NCBI RefSeq assembly: GCF_001905845.1
Contig: NZ_LIVZ01000004.1
Coordinates: 496,001 to 560,000 of the forward strand
DNA from: Streptomyces sp. TSRI0107
GTDB lineage: Bacteria; Actinomycetota; Actinomycetes; Streptomycetales; Streptomycetaceae
Reading direction: 5' to 3'
Length of the DNA: 64,000 nucleotides
Under the pieces are notes generated by a model, which was given only the letters and a program-made list of their open reading frames with translations, ran no database searches and was not told where the DNA came from. Of the stretch, positions 57,677-64,000 are shown one piece after another. Numbering within the stretch: the stretch's first letter is position 1; every line of letters begins with the position of its first letter. Made by a program: the position numbers and the translations under genes.

Positions 57677-58924
57677 ATGACCTCCTCCGCCTCCGAACTG
57701 CGGCGCAGCCTCGGCGTGGGTGACGCCGTCGTCATCGGGCTCGGCTCGATGGTGGGAGCCGGGATCTTCGCCGCGCTCGCACCGGCGGCCCGCGCGGCCG
57801 GCTCCGGGCTGCTGCCCGGGCTGGCGGTGGCGGCCGTGGTCGCCTACTGCAACGCCATGTCCTCCGCGCGGCTGGCGGCCCGCTATCCGGCCTCCGGCGG
57901 TACGTACGTGTACGGCAGGGAGCGGCTGGGGCCGTTCTGGGGGTATCTGGCGGGCTGGTCCTTCGTGGTCGGCAAGACGGCCTCCTGCGCGGCGATGGCG
58001 CTCACCGTGGGGGCGTACGTCTGGCCCGCGCAGGCGCACGCGGTGGCGGTGGCGGCCGTGGTGGCGCTGACCGCCGTGAACTACGGCGGCGTCCAGAAGT
58101 CCGCCTGGCTGACGCGGGCGATCGTGGCCGTGGTGCTGGGTGTGCTCGCCGCCGTGGTGGTCGTGTGCCTGGGGTCGGCCGAGTCCGACGCCGGGCGGCT
58201 GGACGTCGGCGCCTCCGAGGGCATCGGCGGCGTGCTTCAGGCGGCCGGTCTGCTCTTCTTCGCGTTCGCCGGGTACGCGCGGATCGCCACGCTCGGCGAG
58301 GAGGTCCGGGATCCGGCCCGCACCATCCCCCGCGCGATTCCCCTCGCGCTCGGGATCGCCCTCGTGGTGTACGCGTGCGTGGCGGTCGCCGTGCTGTCCG
58401 TGCTGGGGTCCGGCGGGCTCGGTGAGGCGACCGCTCCGCTGGCCGACGCGGTGCGCGCGGCCGGGATGCCGGGGCTGGTGCCGGTGGTGCGGGCGGGGGC
58501 CGCCGTGGCGGCTCTGGGGTCGCTGCTGGCCCTGATCCTGGGTGTCTCCCGGACCACGCTCGCGATGGCGCGGGACGGGCATCTGCCGAGCGCGCTGGCC
58601 GCCGTCCATCCGCGCTTCCGGGTGCCGCACCGCGCGGAGCTGGCCGTGGGCGCGGTGGTCGCGGTGCTGGCCGCCACGGTGGACGTCCGGGGCGCGATCG
58701 GCTTCTCCTCCTTCGGGGTGCTCGCCTACTACGCCGTGGCCAACGCCTCGGCCTGGACCCTCGATCCGTCGGCGCGCGCCCGCCTGGTGCCGGGCGTGGG
58801 CCTCCTCGGCTGCGCGCTGCTGGCGTTCTCCCTGCCCGGCGTGTCGGTGGCCGTGGGCTCGGGGGTGCTGGCCGTGGGTGTGGTGGCGTACGTGGTACGG
58901 CGCCGGGGCACCGCGCGGGGCTGA
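57677..58924 (+). CDS. APC-superfamily amino acid permease
   Basis: The 415-residue protein has about 12 membrane segments. Near the N-terminus LGSMVGAGIFAALAPAA is the APC TM1 helix break (GAGIF), followed by YPASGGTYVYGRERLG. TM6 region FFAFAGYARIATLGEEVRDPAR matches the family core. Probably proton-coupled uptake of an amino acid or related cation; substrate unknown. It converges with yccF, with a 54-bp gap. Confidence 0.88.
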   Translation: MTSSASELRRSLGVGDAVVIGLGSMVGAGIFAALAPAARAAGSGLLPGLAVAAVVAYCNAMSSARLAARYPASGGTYVYGRERLGPFWGYLAGWSFVVGKTASCAAMALTVGAYVWPAQAHAVAVAAVVALTAVNYGGVQKSAWLTRAIVAVVLGVLAAVVVVCLGSAESDAGRLDVGASEGIGGVLQAAGLLFFAFAGYARIATLGEEVRDPARTIPRAIPLALGIALVVYACVAVAVLSVLGSGGLGEATAPLADAVRAAGMPGLVPVVRAGAAVAALGSLLALILGVSRTTLAMARDGHLPSALAAVHPRFRVPHRAELAVGAVVAVLAATVDVRGAIGFSSFGVLAYYAVANASAWTLDPSARARLVPGVGLLGCALLAFSLPGVSVAVGSGVLAVGVVAYVVRRRGTARG

Positions 58925-58978
58925 CCGCGGCTGCCGGGGCGTCACACGGCCCGGCGCGTCGCTCCACCGGCCTGCGCG

Positions 58979-59389
58979 CTACCAGGGTGTCGGCGCGAAC
59001 GGGCGGTCCGTGGACACGATCTCGCGGCCCAGCGGCAGCAGGGACACGGGGATCAGCTTGAAGTTGGCGATGCCGAACGGGATGCCGATGATCGTGACGC
59101 ACAGGGCGATGCCGGTGGCGATGTGGGCGAGGGCGAGCCACCAGCCGGCGAGGATCAGCCAGAGGACGTTGCCGACGCAGGACGGGGCACCGGCGTCGCG
59201 GCGCTCGACCGTGGTGTACCCGAAGGGCCACAGCGCGTAGACGCCGATGCGGAAGGCGGCGATGCCGAACGGGATACCGATGACGGTGATGCAGAGCAGC
59301 ACGCCCGCGAACAGATAGCCGAGGAACAGCCAGAAGCCGCTCAGGACGAGCCAGATGACGTTCAGGATGAGGTTCAGGATCGTCTTCAC
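58979..59389 (-). CDS. YccF-domain membrane protein
   Basis: The 136-residue protein is an internal duplication. Each half has a hydrophobic helix and the motif IGIPFGIA-x-F ([22 protein letters not shown]), diagnostic of the YccF/DUF307 family. Function is not established. The GTG start overlaps the htpX stop as GTGA (59386-59389), so the two are co-translated. Confidence 0.88.
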   Translation of the reverse strand: MKTILNLILNVIWLVLSGFWLFLGYLFAGVLLCITVIGIPFGIAAFRIGVYALWPFGYTTVERRDAGAPSCVGNVLWLILAGWWLALAHIATGIALCVTIIGIPFGIANFKLIPVSLLPLGREIVSTDRPFAPTPW

Positions 59390-60249
59390 CGGTGCGGACC
59401 TGCCATCTGTTCGAGCCGGCGGATGCGCTCCGCCATCGGCGGGTGGGTGGAGAACATCTTGGACAGCCCCTGGCCGGGGCGGAACGGGTTCGCGATCATC
59501 ATGTGGCTGGCGGTCTCGATTCGCGGCTCGGGCGGCAGCGGGAGCTGCTTGGTGCCCGTCTCCAGCTTTCTCAGGGCGCTGGCCAGGGCCAAGGGGTCGC
59601 CGGTGAGCTGGGCGCCGGAGGCGTCGGCCTCGTACTCGCGCGAGCGGCTGATGGCCAGTTGGATGAGTGAGGCCGCGAGCGGTCCCAGAATCAGGATCAG
59701 CAGCATGCCGAGGATGCCGGGGCCGTCGTCGTCGTCCGAGCGGCCGATCGGGATCAGCCAGGCGAAGTTGACCAGGAACATGATCACCGATGCGAGGGCA
59801 CCGGCGACCGACGAGATCAGGATGTCGCGGTTGTAGACGTGGCTCAACTCGTGGCCGATGACGCCGCGCAGTTCGCGTTCGTCGAGCAGGCGAAGGATGC
59901 CCTCGGTGCAACACACGGCGGCGTTGCGCGGGTTGCGGCCGGTCGCGAAGGCGTTGGGGGCCTCCGTCGGGGAGATGTACAGGCGGGGCATGGGCTGGCG
60001 GGCCTGCGTGGAGAGCTCGCGGACCATGCGGTAGAGGGCGGGTGCCTCGAACTCGCTCACCGGGCGGGCGCGCATCGCGCGGAGGGCCAGTTTGTCGCTG
60101 TTCCAGTAGGCGTAGGCGTTGGTGCCCAGGGCGATGAGCACGGCGACGACGAGGCCCGTACGACCGAAGAAGCTGCCGATGACGATGATGAGTGCGGACA
60201 GTCCCCCGAGGAGTACTGCGGTCCTGAGCCCGTTGTGCCGGCGGTGCAC
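59386..60249 (-). CDS. htpX: HtpX zinc metalloprotease (M48B)
   Basis: The 287-residue protein has two N-terminal membrane helices and the zinc motif HELSH (His133, Glu134, His137). A later [10 protein letters not shown] gives the third ligand. [20 protein letters not shown] is a family signature. It degrades damaged membrane proteins. Starts with GTG. Second M48-type gene of the window; the other (30457) has a different, Pro-rich N-terminus. Confidence 0.93.
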   Translation of the reverse strand: MHRRHNGLRTAVLLGGLSALIIVIGSFFGRTGLVVAVLIALGTNAYAYWNSDKLALRAMRARPVSEFEAPALYRMVRELSTQARQPMPRLYISPTEAPNAFATGRNPRNAAVCCTEGILRLLDERELRGVIGHELSHVYNRDILISSVAGALASVIMFLVNFAWLIPIGRSDDDDGPGILGMLLILILGPLAASLIQLAISRSREYEADASGAQLTGDPLALASALRKLETGTKQLPLPPEPRIETASHMMIANPFRPGQGLSKMFSTHPPMAERIRRLEQMAGPHR

Positions 60250-60403
60250 GGTACGCCCTCCAAGTGGTGCAGCAGGGGAACCCTTTGCTTGCTGTGATCT
60301 CTCGGCTCACTGGTGTCGTGGTGTCACGTCCAGTGGACCCTCCCGTACTGGTCAACGCCAGGCGGGGACCACTAGTTCCCTTGTGCGCACGGCGGCGCGG
60401 CTG

Positions 60404-60436
60404 GGCCGTCCGGGTGACGGTGCCCCGGACGGCCCT
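60404..60436 (-). terminator. nuo operon terminator
   Basis: A perfect 12-bp stem (GGGCCGTCCGGG / CCCGGACGGCCC) with a 9-nt loop lies 14 bp after nuoN, so nuoN is the last gene of the operon. The remaining gap to htpX (60250-60403) shows nothing further. Confidence 0.88.
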
Positions 60437-60450
60437 TGGGGCGGGCGGCG

Positions 60451-61974
60451 TCAGAAGAGGCCGGTGTCCGTGAAGCGCAGCACCAGCTGGGGAGCGCCGG
60501 AGAGCACGACGCCGAGGACGGCGGTGACGGCGATCGCGGCGGTGACGGGCGCCGGGAGGCGGTGCCGCGCGGGCTCGCCCTCGGGGGCGCGGAAGAGCAG
60601 GGCCGTCCACTGGAGGTAGTAGAACAGCGCGATCACGACGTTCACGGCCATGATCGCGGCCAGCCAGCCGAGGCCCGCTTCGACGGCCGCCGAGAAGACG
60701 GTGACCTTGGCGAACAGCCCGATGATGCCCGGCGGCAGCCCGGCCAGGCACAGCAGGAAGAAGGCCATCAGGACGGCGGTCACGGGGTTCGTGGCGTAAA
60801 GGCCCCGGTAGTCGGCGACCCGGTTCAGGTTCTTCGTACGGCCGACCAGCGCGGCCACCGCGAAGGCGCCGAGGTTCACCACGCCGTACATGAGCGCGTA
60901 GGCGACCGTGGAGCCGATCGACCGCTCGGCGTCGTCGGAGTAGGCGGCCGCGGCGATCGGCACCAGGAGGTAGCCGGCCTGGCCGACGGAGGACCAGGCG
61001 AGCAGGCGGACCGCGCTGTACGCGCGCGTGGACTGCTGCCGGAGGGCGCCGACGTTGCCGACGGTCATGGTCAGCGCGGCGAGCACGGCGAGCGCCGGGC
61101 CCCAGACGTCGGCGTACGACGGGAGGGCGATGACGGTGACGAGGATCAGGCCGGTGAAGCCGACCGCCTTGCCGACCACCGACAGGTAGGCGGCGACGGG
61201 CAGCGGGGCGCCCACATAGGTGTCGGGCACCCAGAAGTGGAAGGGCACGGCGGCCGTCTTGAAGGCGAAGCCGATCAGGGTCAGGACGACACCGGTCTGG
61301 GTGAGGGTGTGCAGCTGGCCGTCGACACCGTCCACGCGCTCGGCGATCTGGGTGAGGTAAAGGCTGCCGGTGGCGGCGTAGACGAAGCTGATGCCCATCA
61401 GGCTGACCGCGGTGGCGGTGACCGAGGACAGGAAGAACTTCAGGGCCGCCTCGGAGGACCTGCGGTCGCCGTACCGCAGGCCGACGAGGGCGAAGGCGGG
61501 CAGGGAGGCGACCTCCAGGGCGACGATCAGGGTGGCGAGGTCGCGGGAGGCCGGCAGGAGGGCCGCACCGGCCGCGGAGGAGAGCAGCAGGAACCAGAAC
61601 TCCCCTTCGGGGAGTCCCCCGCGCGCGTCCTTCAGGCCGGTGACCGACAGCAGGGCGGCGACCAGGGCGCCGCCGAGCACGAGGAGCTGCAGGACGAGGG
61701 TGAAGCGGTCCGCGGTGTAGCTGCACACGCCGGGGTCGCCGGTCAGGCAGAAGGTGGAGCGGTCGCCGTCCAGGAGGGGCAGCAGCATGAGGGTGGCGAC
61801 GGCGAGGCCGGCCACGGAGATCCAGCCGAGGAGCGCCTTGCGGTGCTCGGCCACGAACAGGTCGGCGACCAGGACGGCGAGTGCGACCACGGCCGCGATG
61901 GTGGGCGGCGCGACGGCGAGCCAGTCGACGGACTGGATCAGCGACTCGGCGAGCGGCTGGGCCTGGGGGCTCAT
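60451..61974 (-). CDS. nuoN: NADH-quinone oxidoreductase subunit N
   Basis: The 507-residue protein has about 14 membrane helices. The antiporter-like core is visible: SLPAFALVGLRYGD, SEAALKFFLSS, GFAFKTAAVPFHFWVPDTYVGAPLP with the channel Lys, and SSVGQAGYL. It is a proton-pumping subunit of complex I. The start ATG overlaps the nuoM stop (ATGA, 61971-61974). Confidence 0.96.
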   Translation of the reverse strand: MSPQAQPLAESLIQSVDWLAVAPPTIAAVVALAVLVADLFVAEHRKALLGWISVAGLAVATLMLLPLLDGDRSTFCLTGDPGVCSYTADRFTLVLQLLVLGGALVAALLSVTGLKDARGGLPEGEFWFLLLSSAAGAALLPASRDLATLIVALEVASLPAFALVGLRYGDRRSSEAALKFFLSSVTATAVSLMGISFVYAATGSLYLTQIAERVDGVDGQLHTLTQTGVVLTLIGFAFKTAAVPFHFWVPDTYVGAPLPVAAYLSVVGKAVGFTGLILVTVIALPSYADVWGPALAVLAALTMTVGNVGALRQQSTRAYSAVRLLAWSSVGQAGYLLVPIAAAAYSDDAERSIGSTVAYALMYGVVNLGAFAVAALVGRTKNLNRVADYRGLYATNPVTAVLMAFFLLCLAGLPPGIIGLFAKVTVFSAAVEAGLGWLAAIMAVNVVIALFYYLQWTALLFRAPEGEPARHRLPAPVTAAIAVTAVLGVVLSGAPQLVLRFTDTGLF

Positions 61975-63545
61975 CGGGTGCCTCCTGCGAGGAGCTGCTG
62001 CACGGCCGGGTCGGTCAGGCCGAGGAGGATCTTCGGCCAGAGTCCGGCGACGACGGTGAGGGCGACGAGCGGCGCCCAGGCCGCGAATTCGTACGTCTGT
62101 ACGTCGGCGAGCTTCGGGGTGTCCCGCGGCAGGGCGCCCATGCAGACCCGGCGGACCACGACCAGCAGGTAGGCGGCGGTGAGCAGGGTGCCGAACGCGC
62201 CGATCGCCATGAAGGTGAGGAAGGCCGGGCGGCTGAGGCCCTCGGCGGGCTCGAACGCGCCGAACAGCGCCAGCATCTCGCCCCAGAACCCGGCGAGGCC
62301 GGGCAGCCCGAGCGAGGCGACCGCGGCGAAGGCGAGCAGGCCGCCCAGGCGCGGGGCCCTGCCGTACAGGGCGGCGCCGGTCTCCTTGGCGAGGGTGTCG
62401 AGGTCGGTGCTGCCGGTGCGGTCCTTCAACGCGCCGACCAGGAAGAACAGCAGGCCGGTGATGAGGCCGTGGGCGATGTTGGCGAACAGGGCGCCGTTCA
62501 CGCCGGTCGGGGTCATGGTGGCGATGCCGAGCAGCACGAAGCCCATGTGGCCGACGGAGGAGTAGGCGATCAGCCGCTTCAGGTCGCCCTTCGCGCCCTG
62601 CTTGGCGAGGGCGAGGCAGGCGAGCGATCCGTAGATGATCCCGACGACGGCGAACGCGGCGAGGTACGGCGCGAAGTCGGCGAAGCCGCCGGGGGTGACC
62701 GGCAGCAGGATCCGGACGAACCCGTACGTGCCCATCTTCAGCAGCACGCCGGCCAGCAGCACCGAGCCGACGGTCGGGGCGGCGGTGTGGGCGTCGGGCA
62801 GCCAGCTGTGCAGCGGCCACATCGGCGTCTTCACCGCCAGCCCGATCCCGATCGCGAGAACGGCGATGACCTGCACGGACGCGCTCAGCGACCGGCCGTT
62901 GTCAGTGGCGAGTGCCACCATGTCGAATGTGCCCGCCCGAAGGCCGATCAGGAGCAGGCCGAGCAGCATGACCACGGAGCCGAGCAGCGTGTAGAGGATG
63001 AACTTCCAGGCGGCCGCGGCCCGGCCCTCGCCGCCCCAGCGGGCGATGAGGAAGTACATCGGGATCAGAACCGTCTCGAAGGCGAGGAAGAACAGCAGCA
63101 GGTCGAGGACGGCGAAGGTGGCGAGGGTGCCGGTCTCCAGGACGAGCAGCAGGGCGACGAAGGCCTTCGGGGACGGGCCCGCGGGCGGCTTGAAGTACGA
63201 GTAGAGCGCGCAGAGGAAGGTCAGCAGCGCGGTCAGCACCACGAGGGGGAGGGAGATGCCGTCGATGCCGAGGTGGATCCGCACGTCGAGTGCGGGGATC
63301 CAGCTGATGTCCGTCGTGGCCTGCATCCTCGACGGCTGGTCGTGGTCGAAGCCGAGCGCGAGGACGATCGCCGCGATGAGGACGGCACCGGTCACCGTCA
63401 CGCCGTGCCGCAGCACGGCCTGCTCGGGTGACTTCCCCTTCAGTCCGGGCGGGGCGGGCAGGAGAGCGGCGGCGGCGCCGAGGAGCGGGCCGACCACGAT
63501 GAACGCCAGAAGGAACTGCATCACGGACTCGCTGATATCGATCAC
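61971..63545 (-). CDS. nuoM: NADH-quinone oxidoreductase subunit M
   Basis: The 524-residue protein has about 14 membrane helices. It shows LGIDGISLPLVVLTALL, FETVLIPMYFLIARWGG, AVKTPMWPLHSWLPDAHTAAP and AYSSVGHMGFV. The GTG at 63545 is listed; the ATG eight codons later (MQFLLAF) is nearly as plausible because neither has a strong ribosome binding site. Confidence 0.95.
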   Translation of the reverse strand: MIDISESVMQFLLAFIVVGPLLGAAAALLPAPPGLKGKSPEQAVLRHGVTVTGAVLIAAIVLALGFDHDQPSRMQATTDISWIPALDVRIHLGIDGISLPLVVLTALLTFLCALYSYFKPPAGPSPKAFVALLLVLETGTLATFAVLDLLLFFLAFETVLIPMYFLIARWGGEGRAAAAWKFILYTLLGSVVMLLGLLLIGLRAGTFDMVALATDNGRSLSASVQVIAVLAIGIGLAVKTPMWPLHSWLPDAHTAAPTVGSVLLAGVLLKMGTYGFVRILLPVTPGGFADFAPYLAAFAVVGIIYGSLACLALAKQGAKGDLKRLIAYSSVGHMGFVLLGIATMTPTGVNGALFANIAHGLITGLLFFLVGALKDRTGSTDLDTLAKETGAALYGRAPRLGGLLAFAAVASLGLPGLAGFWGEMLALFGAFEPAEGLSRPAFLTFMAIGAFGTLLTAAYLLVVVRRVCMGALPRDTPKLADVQTYEFAAWAPLVALTVVAGLWPKILLGLTDPAVQQLLAGGTR

Positions 63546-63551
63546 GCCTGC

Positions 63552-64000
63552 TCACGCTCCCGTGGCGACGAGGACGACGGCGACCACCAGGACGACGGTG
63601 CCGGCGAGCAGCGCGCTCACATAGGTCTGCACATTGCCGGTCTGGGCGCGCCGTACGGCGGCGCCGAGCCAGCGGGGAAGGGCGCCCGCGCCGCGCACAT
63701 AGGTGTCGACGACCTCACGGTCGAGGAACCGTACGAGGCTCGCGCCGGCCCGCACCGGGCGGACGAACAGTGCCGAGTACACGGCGTCGACGTGGAAGCC
63801 GACCGCCGCGTGGCGGTGCAGCGGGCCGAGCAGCAGCCGTCCCGGGTCGGCCGGGTCGGGGGCCTGGGCCACGTCGCCGTAGGCGGGCGCGTGGCTGGCG
63901 ATCGCCTCGGCCTCGACCAGCCCGGCGTCGCCCTCCGGGTGGGCGGCGACCGCGCCCATCGGCACCTTGGCGGCGAGCGCGGTGGTGTGCCGCCAGGCGG
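63552..64000 (-). CDS. nuoL: NADH-quinone oxidoreductase subunit L, 3' part only
   Basis: Only the last 149 residues are in the window; the gene continues past 64000. The part seen includes AVGFHVDAVYSALFVRPVR, FLDREVVDTYVRGAG, the long lateral-helix region and a final hydrophobic helix, as in NuoL. The order nuoL-nuoM-nuoN is the canonical operon end. Confidence 0.9.
   Translation of the reverse strand, partial: AWRHTTALAAKVPMGAVAAHPEGDAGLVEAEAIASHAPAYGDVAQAPDPADPGRLLLGPLHRHAAVGFHVDAVYSALFVRPVRAGASLVRFLDREVVDTYVRGAGALPRWLGAAVRRAQTGNVQTYVSALLAGTVVLVVAVVLVATGA

Noticed and set aside
60436-63431. Long plus-strand open frames opposite nuoN and nuoM
   Set aside because: Gly/Arg/Glu/Gln-rich antisense translations without hydrophobic or catalytic patterns, while the minus strand encodes clear complex I subunits.

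Overview
The base composition (very GC-rich, strong third-position G/C bias), the many GTG starts, the ATGA/GTGA stop-start overlaps and the gene content point to a Streptomyces chromosome. The whole str/rpo ribosomal region is present (tRNA-Trp, secE, nusG, rplK, rplA, rplJ, rplL, rpoB, rpoC, rpsL, rpsG, fusA, tuf), flanked by the usual actinobacterial neighbours (rpmG with a MaoC/Had-like pair, tRNA-Thr, tRNA-Met, tRNA-Tyr, murB, add) and the end of a nuo operon. The rifampicin region of RpoB and the K43/K88 region of RpsL look wild type.

Layout. 1-11914 (minus strand): an exopolysaccharide operon. An initiating sugar-phosphate transferase is followed by a WcaF-like acetyltransferase, a glycosyltransferase, a CDP-alcohol phosphatidyltransferase, a GDP-mannose 3,5-epimerase homologue, a second glycosyltransferase, a polymerase-like membrane protein, a chain-length protein with a decayed kinase domain, a flippase and a secreted beta-propeller protein cut by the window edge. 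12319-12840: a small secreted protein. 12964-17324: a PQQ-dependent sugar dehydrogenase joined to a complete pqqABCDE set with an unusually long PqqA. 17309-19049: an acyltransferase and a small membrane protein. 19158-23518 (minus): tuf, fusA, rpsG, rpsL with a clear promoter.

23893-31782 (plus) is the most unusual part. It is a co-oriented block lying between two minus-strand housekeeping operons: a CRP-family regulator with an apparently intact cyclic-nucleotide pocket, a predicted CRP operator, a class III nucleotidyl-cyclase-like protein, an NLR/STAND-like NTPase sharing a 28-residue Gly-rich motif with the cyclase, an SPFH-like coiled-coil protein, a membrane protein resembling Pycsar effectors and an M48 metalloprotease. 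My inference is a cyclic-nucleotide signalling system, possibly anti-phage or stress-related, acting at the membrane. No part of this has been tested here.

31802-46688 (minus): a DUF1707 protein, rpoC, rpoB, rplL, rplJ, two tandem paralogous lipoproteins, rplA, rplK, nusG, secE and tRNA-Trp, with promoter, attenuator and terminator hairpins in the gaps. 46971-54245: aminotransferase, adenosine deaminase, MurB, a TetR/DHA2 efflux pair with two matching operators, a MaoC pair, rpmG and two tRNAs. 54490-60249: amidohydrolase, NAD(P)-binding protein, a small CxxC protein, tRNA-Tyr, YajQ, an amino-acid permease, YccF and HtpX. 60451-64000 (minus): nuoN, nuoM and the 3' end of nuoL.
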